From assembly GCA_937934165.1 (NCBI GenBank), contig CALGZX010000135.1, positions 12,912-76,911 of the forward strand: DNA of 64,000 bases. The letters run 5' to 3'. Origin of the DNA: an uncultured Collinsella sp. Its GTDB lineage: Bacteria; Actinomycetota; Coriobacteriia; Coriobacteriales; Coriobacteriaceae. The position numbers and the translations under genes were made by a program. Position 1 is the stretch's first letter, and the number at the start of each line of letters is the position of its first letter. This document shows positions 55,269-63,805 of this stretch, one piece after another. The notes under the pieces are model-generated. The model searched no databases. It saw only the letters and a list, made by a program, of their open reading frames with translations, and was not told the DNA's origin.

Positions 55269-58010
55269 ATGGACAAGACCGCACAGGACAGCTTGGCAAA
55301 GAAGCCCGTCGACATGAGGGACAGGATTCTCGAGCATCTCGAGGCCCTCACCTCTGCCGTCTCGCTCGACGACCTTGCCCGTCTGTCCACCTCCGACATC
55401 GCCGAGACGCTCATCATCTCCAGGAGCCTGGCGAGCCAGTACCTCAACGACCTTGTTCGCGCCGGCCTTGTGGTTAAGGTGGCGGGCAGGCCTGTCCGTT
55501 ATTTTCATCGCCGCGCGTTCCAGAAGCGTTTTCAGGTAAAGCTCTCTGCAAGCGAGTACGCCTCGCTCGCCGACCTCATCCAGGCGACGGGAATCGCCGA
55601 TCACCGTGACTTCGCGCGTGCCGTGGGCTTCGACCTGAGCCTCAGCTCCGTTGTCGAGCAGTGCAAGGCTGCGGTTCAGTACCCTCCGTTTGGCCTACCC
55701 ATCCTCTTGAGCGGCGGCGTGGGTGTCGGTAAGTCTTTCCTTTCTCGCCTTGTGTACGAGTACGGCAAGAACCAGGGCTTGCTGTCCCGCGACTCCTCCT
55801 ATGTGCGCATCGACTGCGCCGGGGTCCCGGACGCCGCCTCGTTCAACGGGCTTCTTGACGAGTCGATCGCGAAATCGCGCGGGGGTGTGGTTTTTGTCAA
55901 CGGCATCGAGGCACTCTCTCCCTCTGCGATGGAGCACTGCCTTGCGACGGCCCTCGGGCTCGATGCCTCCCAGGATGCGCCGCGCGCTCGCCTCGTTCTT
56001 TCGACGACGCTTTCCGCCGATGACCTGAAGGTTTCCTCGGCCTACAGCAAAATGCCCATCTGTGCCCGCGTCCCCTCACTCAAGGAGCGGACCCCCGAGG
56101 AGCGCGAGGATCTCATCTTGAGCTTCCTGCGCAGCGAGGGGTGCCGAATCGGTTCTGATGTGAAGATCAGTCGCGGCGCATACCGTTGCCTCGTGAACGC
56201 GGACTTTTCCGATAACATCGCCGGCTTGCGCGCCTGCGTGACGAACTGCTGCGCCAAAGCGTTCCTCAATCGCGAGGGCGACTACGTCGTCGTTCGCCCG
56301 TATCTTCTTCCCAGCGGGCTCCTCTCCTCCGCGCAGATCGATCAACAGCCCGACGATGGCGTTCTGATCGACGCGTCCCTGGATGCCGCCGAGAGCACAG
56401 GGCCGGTCGAGCAGGCGCTCGATGCCCTGTGCTCTCTCGATGAGCGATTCTGCGCCGGGGAGCTCTCTGTCTCCGAGCTCGTCTCGCAAGCTGTCTCCGC
56501 TGTGCGCGGCGTTGAGGATCACTTGATCTTCGGCCGCGGCGTTACCTCCTCGAGGTCGCGCGCCTTCGAGCGCATCGTGGGCGCGGTCCTTGCCGACGCA
56601 GGCTCTTCTTATGGCATCGAGCTTTCGAGGAAGGTCGCTTTTCTACTGGCCCAGGAGATTTGCCTGCAGTTGTGGCCGGGCATCGGCCTGGCTAAGCGAA
56701 AGTCTGCCTGTGCGGAGCAAATCTCCCATCTCCTCGGTGCCGTGACCTCCGAATTACCGTTTGCCTCGAGCGTCTCCGATCAGGTCGCCGCAGACGTGGA
56801 AGGGGCGCTGGGAATCTCGCTCGATCACTTCACGAAGACGCTTCTGACGCTGTGCGTCGCATCGGAGTCTCGCGATGCGAAGGCCCTTCGGACGCTCTGC
56901 GTCATCTTGTCCCACGGCTACTCAACGGCGACGAGCATCGCCGACGCGGCGAACCGTATGCTCGGCATGCATGTGTACGAGGCTGTCGACATGCCCTACG
57001 ACCAGCAGCTGAAGGACATCGTCGGTCCGCTCCAGCGCCTCGTCGACCGCCATTCCTACTGCACCGGGGTCGTGTTCCTCGTCGACATGGGCTCCTTGGA
57101 GGAGGCCTATAAGGCCCTCGAGAACGTTACCGACTCCACTATCGGCGTGGTGAACAACGTCTCTACCGGTCTTGCGCTCGAGATCGGGGTCGGGCTGCTC
57201 GGCGGCAAGTCCATCGCCGAGGTTCTTGGCGATGCGACCGCCGCGTGCGTGACGCACTGCAAGGTGATCGAGCGCATCAACCGTGAGGACGCCATCGTCT
57301 TCTGCTCCGAGTCCGGGGTCGACGCCGCGGAGAGGATACGCCAGCTCGTCTCGCAGAGCCTCCCGCGCACCATAGGCGCGCGCCTGCTCACGAGGCCCTT
57401 CAAGCAGCTCGTCGCGAACGGGTCGAATGACGCCGTTTTCTCCGAGCACCGCGTCTGCGCCGTCATCGGCACGGGAGACCCCGGGGTCGCCTCCGTCCCC
57501 TTCGTCGCCCTCGAGGACATCATGTCGACGGCGTCCGCCTCTAAGGTTGATGCCGTGTTCGGCAGGTGGCTTGACGCTTCCGAGCTCTCTTCTTTCCACG
57601 AGAAGCTGCTCTCGAACATGACGCTGCAGAACGTCATCCGCTCCATCACCATCCTCGACCCGGAGCGGCTATTCCACGAGATCGAGAGCGCCGTGCACGA
57701 GCTTCAGCGCAGGACAGGCGAGAAGATCGGCAGCAACGCCATCATTGGGCTCTACGTCCACCTCTGCTGTCTCGTCGAGCGCCTTGTTACCAGAAACCCC
57801 ATTGAGACCTACGTTGGTCAGGACCGCTTCGAGGAGGAGCGTGCCGATTTCATCGAGTCCTTCAGGCAGAGCTTCTCGAGCATCTCGACGCGCTATCGCG
57901 TAGAGGTTCCCGTAAGCGAGATCGCATATGTCTTCGACTACATAAGCGTGAGCGCCGCCCCGGCGCGAGAAGAGCGCCTCGGCTCCTCGGACCTCCTGCT
58001 CGACGAGTGA
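55269..58010 (+). CDS. LevR-like PTS-controlled regulator with degenerate AAA+ domain
   Basis: A 913-residue regulator of the LevR/DagR type. Domains: a winged helix (about 15-80), AAA+ (about 115-350), a likely first PRD, a mannose-type EIIA (H549 in ILSHGYSTATS; VDMGSL at 605-610), an EIIB-like part (C679 in VFCSESGVDAAE) and a second PRD (H831 in GLYVHLCCLVERL). Walker A (GGVGVGKS, 149-156) is present. The Walker B acids are lost (VVFVNGIEAL), and the GAFTGA sigma-54 loop is absent (SFNGLLDES, 191-199). AAGGAGGT precedes ATG 55269. It almost certainly controls the PTS operon downstream through phosphorylation. Confidence 0.85.
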   Translation: MDKTAQDSLAKKPVDMRDRILEHLEALTSAVSLDDLARLSTSDIAETLIISRSLASQYLNDLVRAGLVVKVAGRPVRYFHRRAFQKRFQVKLSASEYASLADLIQATGIADHRDFARAVGFDLSLSSVVEQCKAAVQYPPFGLPILLSGGVGVGKSFLSRLVYEYGKNQGLLSRDSSYVRIDCAGVPDAASFNGLLDESIAKSRGGVVFVNGIEALSPSAMEHCLATALGLDASQDAPRARLVLSTTLSADDLKVSSAYSKMPICARVPSLKERTPEEREDLILSFLRSEGCRIGSDVKISRGAYRCLVNADFSDNIAGLRACVTNCCAKAFLNREGDYVVVRPYLLPSGLLSSAQIDQQPDDGVLIDASLDAAESTGPVEQALDALCSLDERFCAGELSVSELVSQAVSAVRGVEDHLIFGRGVTSSRSRAFERIVGAVLADAGSSYGIELSRKVAFLLAQEICLQLWPGIGLAKRKSACAEQISHLLGAVTSELPFASSVSDQVAADVEGALGISLDHFTKTLLTLCVASESRDAKALRTLCVILSHGYSTATSIADAANRMLGMHVYEAVDMPYDQQLKDIVGPLQRLVDRHSYCTGVVFLVDMGSLEEAYKALENVTDSTIGVVNNVSTGLALEIGVGLLGGKSIAEVLGDATAACVTHCKVIERINREDAIVFCSESGVDAAERIRQLVSQSLPRTIGARLLTRPFKQLVANGSNDAVFSEHRVCAVIGTGDPGVASVPFVALEDIMSTASASKVDAVFGRWLDASELSSFHEKLLSNMTLQNVIRSITILDPERLFHEIESAVHELQRRTGEKIGSNAIIGLYVHLCCLVERLVTRNPIETYVGQDRFEEERADFIESFRQSFSSISTRYRVEVPVSEIAYVFDYISVSAAPAREERLGSSDLLLDE

Positions 58011-58133
58011 CCTTCCCCGCGCCGCCGCAAGCTGACTGCGCGTCCTCAATAATCCGATAACCCCTTGCCCGGCGCGAATCCGGATAGCGCCGAGGCAGTA
58101 CCGAACGTAAAACTTCATTTGATAGGAGCAAAC

Positions 58134-58607
58134 ATGAGTGTTGTTATGGCACGAATCGACAATCGCCTGCTTCACGGCATCATCGTGACGCAGTGGGCCC
58201 CGGTGTCGGGCGCGACCCGAGTCATGGTCATCGACGACAAGGTCGCCGGCGACGAGGTCCTGAAGTCCACTATGAGGATGGCGCGCCCCGCGGGCATGGC
58301 CGTCTCGATCATCTCCGAGCAGACCGCGCTCAAGAACTTCGCGGCGGGCAAGTACGACCGCGAGAAGGTCTTTGTCATCGCCAAGGAGCCCGAGACGATC
58401 CTTCACCTGGTCGAGTCGGGCATCGAGCTCCCGTCGCTGATCGTCGGCGGCTCGCTCGTCAAGGAGGGCGGCGTCCAGCTCACCCAGCGCGCCTATGCCT
58501 CCGCCGAGAACGTCCAGAGCTACAAGGCGCTCATCGCCCGCGGCGTCAAGGTGACGGCACAGTTCGTGCCCGCCGACAAGCCCGTCTCCGTCGCCGACCT
58601 CATCTAA
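58134..58607 (+). CDS. mannose-family PTS component IIB
   Basis: A 157-residue EIIB of the mannose/fructose/sorbose family. It takes phosphate from IIA and passes it to the sugar during import. The phosphorylated histidine is H14 in RIDNRLLHGIIVTQW. ATG 58134 has GATAGGAG upstream. First of four PTS genes in the order IIB-IIC-IID-IIA. The 123-bp gap after the regulator carries the operon promoter; I see no -24/-12 sigma-54 type element in it. Confidence 0.95.
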   Translation: MSVVMARIDNRLLHGIIVTQWAPVSGATRVMVIDDKVAGDEVLKSTMRMARPAGMAVSIISEQTALKNFAAGKYDREKVFVIAKEPETILHLVESGIELPSLIVGGSLVKEGGVQLTQRAYASAENVQSYKALIARGVKVTAQFVPADKPVSVADLI

Positions 58608-58616
58608 GGAGGGATC

Positions 58617-59402
58617 ATGGTCAACTTCACTATCCTGCAGGTCGTCCTTTTGACGCTGCTGGCCTTCATCAAGCACGTGGACTACTACGGCATCCCGATG
58701 ATCTTCGTCAACTATGCCGTCTTCTGGGGCCTTATCACCGGCGTCGTCATGGGCGACTGGCAGACCGGCCTCGTCATCGGCGGCACCATCCAGCTCATGC
58801 AGCTCGGCGTCGCGGGCTTCGGCGGCTCGTCGATTCCCGACTACGGCACGATGGCCATCATCGCCACCGCCTACGGCGTGACCCTGGGCGCGGACACGGG
58901 CCTCGCCATCGGCCTGCCGGTCGGCATGCTCGGCATCCAGCTCGACGTCATCGTCAAGATCCTCAACGGCTTCGTCGTCGAGAAGTCCCAGAAGTTCTGC
59001 AACGAGGGTAAGTTCAATCAGATGAACGCCATCCTGTGGGTCTGCCCCGCGCTCTTCGGCCTGTGCGCCGCCCTGCCCGTCTTTGTCTCCGTGACGCTCG
59101 GCCAGCCCGCCGTCAACTGGCTCCTCGAGGTCATGCCTCAGTGGTTCCTCTCCGGTCTCACCCTCGCCGGCAAGATGCTCCCGGCCATCGGTATCGCCAT
59201 GCTGCTCCGCTACATGCCCACCGGCAAGTACTTCCAGTACCTGCTCGTCGGCTTCTTCCTCTCGGCCTTCCTGAACGTGCCCATCATCGGCGCCGCCATC
59301 GTCGGCGTTGCCCTCGCGATCGCGTTCTACCAGCGTGCCGAGAGGGACACCGAGCTCGCCGCCCACGCTTCCGCAGACGCCTTCATCGGAGAGGATGAGT
59401 AA
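58617..59402 (+). CDS. mannose-family PTS component IIC
   Basis: A 261-residue membrane channel subunit with many hydrophobic helices. It contains the family block GTIQLMQLGVAGFGGSSIPD and the later LAGKMLPAIGIAMLLRYMP. With IID it forms the translocation pore. AAGGAGG precedes ATG 58617, nine bases after the IIB stop. The cytoplasmic C-terminus is acidic (DAFIGEDE). Confidence 0.95.
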   Translation: MVNFTILQVVLLTLLAFIKHVDYYGIPMIFVNYAVFWGLITGVVMGDWQTGLVIGGTIQLMQLGVAGFGGSSIPDYGTMAIIATAYGVTLGADTGLAIGLPVGMLGIQLDVIVKILNGFVVEKSQKFCNEGKFNQMNAILWVCPALFGLCAALPVFVSVTLGQPAVNWLLEVMPQWFLSGLTLAGKMLPAIGIAMLLRYMPTGKYFQYLLVGFFLSAFLNVPIIGAAIVGVALAIAFYQRAERDTELAAHASADAFIGEDE

Positions 59403-59404
59403 CC

Positions 59405-60238
59405 ATGGAAAACGAGAACATCACCGCCGTCGCCGAGGGCAAGCCCTCCGGCTACAAGGTCACCAAGAAGGATCTGCGCAACGCGAACTGGCGCTGGCTC
59501 ATGAGCGTGTGCACCTTCAACTACCAGACCCAGCAGGGCGCCTCAGTCGCCTACGCCCTCTCGCCGGTCCTGAGGAAGATCTACACGAACGACGAGGACT
59601 ATAAGCAAGCGCTCAACAACCACTTCCGCTACTACAATACCCAGCCTTGGCTCGCCGCCATCATCCTTGGCGCCTGCGTGGCCATGGAGGAACGCGACGG
59701 CCTAGCGGCGGCGGACGCCGTCCAAGACCTGAAGATCGGCACCATGGGACCGCTCGCCGGCGTCGGCGACTCCCTGCTCATGACCATGATCCCGACCATC
59801 ATGGGCTCCATCGCCGCCTACATGGCCATCGAGGGCAACCCCGTGGGAGCCGGCATCTGGTTCGCGCTCATCCTGGCCATCTTCTGGGTCCGCATGCACG
59901 CCCTCGAGTTCGGCTACAAGCAGGGCGTGAAGCTCGTCACCGACTTCAGCGAGAAGCTTCCCAACCTCACTGCCGCCGCCTCCGTGCTCGGCCTCACCGT
60001 GGTCGGCTGCCTCATCGCCTCGGTCATCGGCGTCACCTGCCCGATTAGCTTCAGCTTCGGCGACGTCTCGATGGAGATTCAGCCGCTGCTCGACAAGATC
60101 CTGCCTGCCATGATCCCCGCCGCCATCACGGGAAGCGCGTATTACCTTCTTACCAAGAAGAACGCGAGCATGACGGTCCTCATCCTCGTGGTGATCGTCC
60201 TCGCGATGGTCGCCTCCGCCGCTGGCATCCTCGCTTAG
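59405..60238 (+). CDS. mannose-family PTS component IID
   Basis: A 277-residue IID subunit unique to the mannose family. It has the block NYQTQQGASVAYALSPVLRK, then FNTQPW-like YYNTQPWLAAIILG, and IGTMGPLAGVGDSLLMTMIP. The C-terminal helix anchors it in the membrane. It starts two bases after IIC, so the two pore subunits are coupled in translation. Confidence 0.95.
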   Translation: MENENITAVAEGKPSGYKVTKKDLRNANWRWLMSVCTFNYQTQQGASVAYALSPVLRKIYTNDEDYKQALNNHFRYYNTQPWLAAIILGACVAMEERDGLAAADAVQDLKIGTMGPLAGVGDSLLMTMIPTIMGSIAAYMAIEGNPVGAGIWFALILAIFWVRMHALEFGYKQGVKLVTDFSEKLPNLTAAASVLGLTVVGCLIASVIGVTCPISFSFGDVSMEIQPLLDKILPAMIPAAITGSAYYLLTKKNASMTVLILVVIVLAMVASAAGILA

Positions 60239-60264
60239 CTTCGACCCAAGAGATTGGTGAATCA

Positions 60265-60663
60265 ATGAGAAAGATAGTTGTGGCGAGCCATTCCCTTCTC
60301 GCCCAGGGCTTCAAGGACACCCTCGAGTTCCTTACGGGTAAGAGCGACGCCGTCAACGCCGTGTGCGCCTACGTGAACGACAACGGCGAGGGGCTCGACG
60401 CGGCGGTCGAGGCGGCTCTTTCGGGCACTGACGAGGTCGTCGTCCTCACCGACGCGCTCGGCGGCAGCGTGAACCAGCGCTTCTCCCGCTTCGCCTCCGA
60501 CCGGATCCACGTGATCGCGGGTGTCAACCTCCCGCTCGCCATGACGGTCGCGCTCGCGCGCCCCGACGAGAAACTCGACTTCGACGCCCTCGTCGACGAG
60601 GCGCGCCAGCAGATCGTCTACGTGAACGGTGCCAGTTCCGCCGAGTGCGAAGACGACGAATAG
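60265..60663 (+). CDS. mannose-family PTS component IIA
   Basis: A 132-residue IIA. H9 in VVASHSLLAQGF accepts phosphate from HPr. VVVLTDALGGSVNQRF is the family's central block. It is a separate protein here, not fused to IIB as in E. coli ManX. It lies 12 bp before the GH172 gene. Confidence 0.93.
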   Translation: MRKIVVASHSLLAQGFKDTLEFLTGKSDAVNAVCAYVNDNGEGLDAAVEAALSGTDEVVVLTDALGGSVNQRFSRFASDRIHVIAGVNLPLAMTVALARPDEKLDFDALVDEARQQIVYVNGASSAECEDDE

Positions 60664-60675
60664 AGGAGGTCGACG

Positions 60676-61800
60676 ATGAGAGAGTTCCTTAAGGACGTGT
60701 GGATGCACGGCGGTGAGGAAAGCCGCGCCATCACCCCCGAGAACATCACGGGCGAGAAGGGCCGTGCCGCCATGTCGGCCAGCCACCTCGGCGTCGGCCG
60801 CAAGGGCTCGTGCTGCGTGCCCCTTGAGTCCGGCGAGACCATCACGCTCGCGGACATCGAGGGCCCCGGCATCATCCGCCACATCTGGATGACCGTCCCC
60901 GACAAGACCGCCGCCGGCAGCTTCGTCATGCGCGACCTCGTGCTGCGCTTCTACTGGGACGACGAGGAGACCCCCTCGGTCGAGTGCCCTGTCGGCGACT
61001 TCTTCTGCAACGGCTTCGGTGAGCGCGCCATCGTCAACTCGATGCCCATCTGCGTGAACCCGACGGGCGGCATGAACTGCTACTTCGAGATGCCTTTCAG
61101 GAAGCACGCCAAGGTCACGCTTACGAGCGAGCACCCCGGGTTCATTAAGTACATCTTCTACACGTTCAACTACGCGCTCACCGACGTGCCGGACGACGCC
61201 ATGTACTTCCACGCCCGTTTTAACCGCGAGCGCAGCACCCGCAGGGGCGTCGACTACACCGTGCTCGACGGCGTGCGCGGTAAGGGCTACTACGTCGGCA
61301 CCTACATGGCCCTGTGCGCCCTGGAGCGCTATTGGTGGGGCGAGGGCGAGATGAAGTTCTTCCTCGACGGCGACGAGGAGTTCCCCACGGTCACCTCGAC
61401 GGGAGCCGAGGACTACTTCGGCGGTGCCTGGGCCTTCCTCGACAGGCCGCCCCACGCGCTGCCCGAGGCGCAGTGCTTCAACACGCTGTTCGCCGGCTAC
61501 CCGTACCGCTCGACGCGCGACGCCACGCGCGACCGCTTCAGCGCGGGCAAGCCGAACCCGAACCCGATGCTCGCGACCAACGACGACGCGCTGCCCAGGC
61601 ATGGCCTCTACAGGTGGCACCTTCCCGACCCGATCTCGTTCAAGGAGGACCTGCGCGTGACGTTCCAGGACCTCGGCAACGACGACATCAAGCTCTACGA
61701 GCGCGAGGACGACATCTCCACCGTCGCCTACTGGTACCAAAGCGAGCCGCACGCCGTGCTCGCCCCGTTTGCCGCAAGGCAGGACCGCGTGCCCAGGTAG
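60676..61800 (+). CDS. GH172 (DUF2961) family glycoside hydrolase
   Basis: A 374-residue DUF2961/GH172 protein without a signal peptide, so it acts in the cytoplasm on sugar brought in by the PTS. Known members include a difructose dianhydride I synthase/hydrolase and D-arabinan furanosidases. Candidate catalytic glutamates are E224 (WWGEGEMKFFLDGD) and E245 (STGAEDYFGGAW). Their 21-residue spacing agrees with the spacing I recall for the characterised bifidobacterial enzyme. GAGGAGG precedes ATG 60676. Position between PTS IIA and a sugar kinase fits breakdown of a fructose-containing disaccharide or its phosphate. Confidence 0.88.
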   Translation: MREFLKDVWMHGGEESRAITPENITGEKGRAAMSASHLGVGRKGSCCVPLESGETITLADIEGPGIIRHIWMTVPDKTAAGSFVMRDLVLRFYWDDEETPSVECPVGDFFCNGFGERAIVNSMPICVNPTGGMNCYFEMPFRKHAKVTLTSEHPGFIKYIFYTFNYALTDVPDDAMYFHARFNRERSTRRGVDYTVLDGVRGKGYYVGTYMALCALERYWWGEGEMKFFLDGDEEFPTVTSTGAEDYFGGAWAFLDRPPHALPEAQCFNTLFAGYPYRSTRDATRDRFSAGKPNPNPMLATNDDALPRHGLYRWHLPDPISFKEDLRVTFQDLGNDDIKLYEREDDISTVAYWYQSEPHAVLAPFAARQDRVPR

Positions 61801-61827
61801 GGTCGCCTCGAAACAAGCCAACGTTAT

Positions 61828-61866
61828 GGGCGCCCGCGGTTGACCATGACTGCGGGCGTCCCTTTG
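61828..61866 (+). terminator. hairpin between GH172 and ROK genes
   Basis: GGGCGCCCGC pairs with GCGGGCGTCCC across a short loop. It is followed by CCCTTTG and then the ribosome site of the next gene, so it may reduce rather than stop transcription. Confidence 0.55.
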
Positions 61867-61879
61867 TAAGGAGGATCAC

Positions 61880-62764
61880 ATGAGCGAAAAGCAAATGAGG
61901 CTCGGCGCCCTCGAGGCCGGCGGGACCAAGATGGTCTGTGCCGTGGTGTCCGGCGACGGCGAGGTCCTCGACCGTATGGAGACCCCGACGCTTATGCCCG
62001 CCGAGACCGTCCCACAAATGGTCGAGTGGTTCACCGCCCGTGATGTGAACGCGTTGGGCATCGGCGCCTTCGGCCCGACCTGCGTCGACCCCAACGATGA
62101 GCGCTACGGTTCCATCCTTCAGACGCCCAAGCTCGCGTGGCGAGGCTATGGTCTTCGCGCCGCGTTCGCCGACGCCCTCGGGATTCCGGTGGCCTACGAC
62201 ACGGACGTGAACGTTGCCTGCCTCGGCGAAGTAGTCTTCGGCTGCTGCAAGGGGCTCGAGGACGCCGTCTACGTGACCATCGGCACCGGCGTGGGCGCGG
62301 GCGTCATGTGCGCGGGCAGGCTCCTTCACGGCATGCTGCACCCCGAGGCCGGCCACATGCTGGTAAGGACCCGTCCCACCGAGGAGGGACGCTGCGTCTG
62401 CCCGAGCCACGCGAGCTGTCTCGAGGGCCTCGCCTCCGGCCCCGCCATCGCCGCGCGCTGGGGAAAGCCCGCGGCCGAGCTCGCGGACAACGCTGAGGTG
62501 TGGGCGCTCGAGGGGGATTATCTGGGGCAGATGTGCGCGAACCTCGTGCTCATGTACTCGCCTCGCCGTATCGTCCTCGGCGGCGGCGTGATGCACCAGG
62601 AGCAGCTCTACGGCATCGTCCGCAAGAAGACCCTCGAATATCTGGGTGGCTACATCCAGACCGCCGAGCTTAAGGACATAGAGAGCTACATCTGCGCCCC
62701 GGGCTGCGGCGGCGACCAAGGAATCCTTGGCGCGGCCGAGCTGGCAAGAAGGGCGCTCGCGTAA
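61880..62764 (+). CDS. ROK-family sugar kinase, probable fructokinase
   Basis: A 294-residue ROK kinase. The ATP-phosphate loop is LEAGGTKMVCAV. The sugar and catalytic region holds DTDVNVACLGE (catalytic Asp) and TIGTGVGAGV. The zinc region EAGHMLVRTRPTE..RCVCPSHASCLEGLASG matches the fructokinase/mannokinase branch (GmuE/ScrK-like). AAGGAGG precedes ATG 61880. Last gene of the PTS/GH172 operon. It would phosphorylate free fructose released by the hydrolase so that it can enter glycolysis. Confidence 0.9.
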   Translation: MSEKQMRLGALEAGGTKMVCAVVSGDGEVLDRMETPTLMPAETVPQMVEWFTARDVNALGIGAFGPTCVDPNDERYGSILQTPKLAWRGYGLRAAFADALGIPVAYDTDVNVACLGEVVFGCCKGLEDAVYVTIGTGVGAGVMCAGRLLHGMLHPEAGHMLVRTRPTEEGRCVCPSHASCLEGLASGPAIAARWGKPAAELADNAEVWALEGDYLGQMCANLVLMYSPRRIVLGGGVMHQEQLYGIVRKKTLEYLGGYIQTAELKDIESYICAPGCGGDQGILGAAELARRALA

Positions 62765-62796
62765 CTTGCGCTCTCTCCGCCATACAACGCGTTAAG

Positions 62797-62845
62797 AAAA
62801 GACGAGCGCTTCTTGCCAATTGGGCGGCAAGAAGTGCTCGTCTTT
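62797..62845. terminator. bidirectional terminator
   Basis: A 21-base stem (62797-62817 with 62825-62845, one G-T pair) has A and T runs at its ends. It ends the plus-strand sugar operon and the minus-strand methyltransferase unit. Confidence 0.88.
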
Positions 62846-62859
62846 TGCATTTTTGCCTC

Positions 62860-63690
62860 TCAAAATGTTATTTTCACGATTTGCATTTTCATCCCGTTGT
62901 CACCGACCCTTGCGAGAAACCGGAAAAAGCCGCTGACAGAAGGGTCTCTCAAATCTTTGTAGCCCAGCATATAGCCGCGACTTGTGACCTGCAGACGGCT
63001 GTCCCACGTGCCGATTTCCTTGGCGGCATTCGAAACCGCAAAATATGCCCCCACATCCTTGATTTTTGCAGTCTTAAGCCATGTTTTTGCGATCATCTTT
63101 ACCGCCGTCCGATTGGCAGCATCAAAGACCAGCACGCTGCCGGGGAAAGCGTCCGCCATCCCCCGCACCAGTTCCCGGACCTGCTGGGTCAGAAAGTAAT
63201 AGAACACCCCGGAGGCAAAGAACACCGCCCCGCCGGAGGCATCGATCTTGTCAAACCATGCGGGGTCTTTCAGGTCGCAGGGGATGTTTTGCTCCCGCTC
63301 CCCGGCGGGCAGCAGCTGCTGCCGCAAGGCAATCACATCCGGGAAGTCCAGATTGTAGATCTTGCATCTACCGTTGTCGCAGGTTCTGCCGGTGTTGTCC
63401 AGCCCGCAGCCCAGATTGACCACCGCCGCATTGGGGTGGCCTTTCAGGTAATCCCGCACCTCGAAAGCAAGATCACTCTGCCGTGTGGCCACCTCCAGCG
63501 CACCAAAGCGCTGCATCAGGCTGCGGGAATTTTTCTCTACCTCTGAAAAGTCGTAGTCGATTTGGTCGAGCAAGCGAACCGCTGTTTCATCCCTATAAAG
63601 GTTCGGGTACAGCTCCGTACACAGCTTCCGGGAATACAGCGGGAGGATCAGCGTCTCCTGAACGGTGTTTTTCTCAATTTTACATTTCAT
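62860..63690 (-). CDS. class I SAM methyltransferase, LCM/PPM-like
   Basis: A 276-residue methyltransferase like those of the leucine carboxyl methyltransferase group. It opens KIEKNTVQETLILPLYSRKL. Residues about 77-85 hold VVNLGCGLDN (SAM motif I), then IYNLDFPDVIALRQQL. I chose the ATG at 63690 (MKCKIEKN), with GAGGAAG upstream; a longer open frame to 63825 is non-homologous. Composition is less GC-biased and richer in Lys/Phe than the neighbours, suggesting transfer from a clostridial donor. The substrate is unknown. Confidence 0.82.
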   Translation of the reverse strand: MKCKIEKNTVQETLILPLYSRKLCTELYPNLYRDETAVRLLDQIDYDFSEVEKNSRSLMQRFGALEVATRQSDLAFEVRDYLKGHPNAAVVNLGCGLDNTGRTCDNGRCKIYNLDFPDVIALRQQLLPAGEREQNIPCDLKDPAWFDKIDASGGAVFFASGVFYYFLTQQVRELVRGMADAFPGSVLVFDAANRTAVKMIAKTWLKTAKIKDVGAYFAVSNAAKEIGTWDSRLQVTSRGYMLGYKDLRDPSVSGFFRFLARVGDNGMKMQIVKITF

Positions 63691-63701
63691 AGGTTTCTTC
63701 C

Positions 63702-63804
63702 TCAGTGAATAAAAACTGTCATAAGTGCCGCCAGCACAGCCGCTATGACCGTCATGCCTATCGCCATGTGCAGGATGGATGCAAAAATGCCCGTGCTTGA
63801 TACC
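63702..63804 (-). CDS. possible small membrane peptide
   Basis: Between the two methyltransferases the minus strand reads ...SILHMAIGMTVIAAVLAALMTVFIH then stop, one membrane helix. The start is uncertain (an internal ATG gives 21 residues). It lies within 120 bp on the same strand as both neighbours; it may be a real small membrane peptide or chance. Confidence 0.3.
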
Positions 63805-63805
63805 C

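Noticed and set aside
58011..58133. Sigma-54 promoter before the PTS operon
   Set aside because: No GG-N10-GC element of the -24/-12 type was found, in keeping with the lost GAFTGA loop of the regulator.
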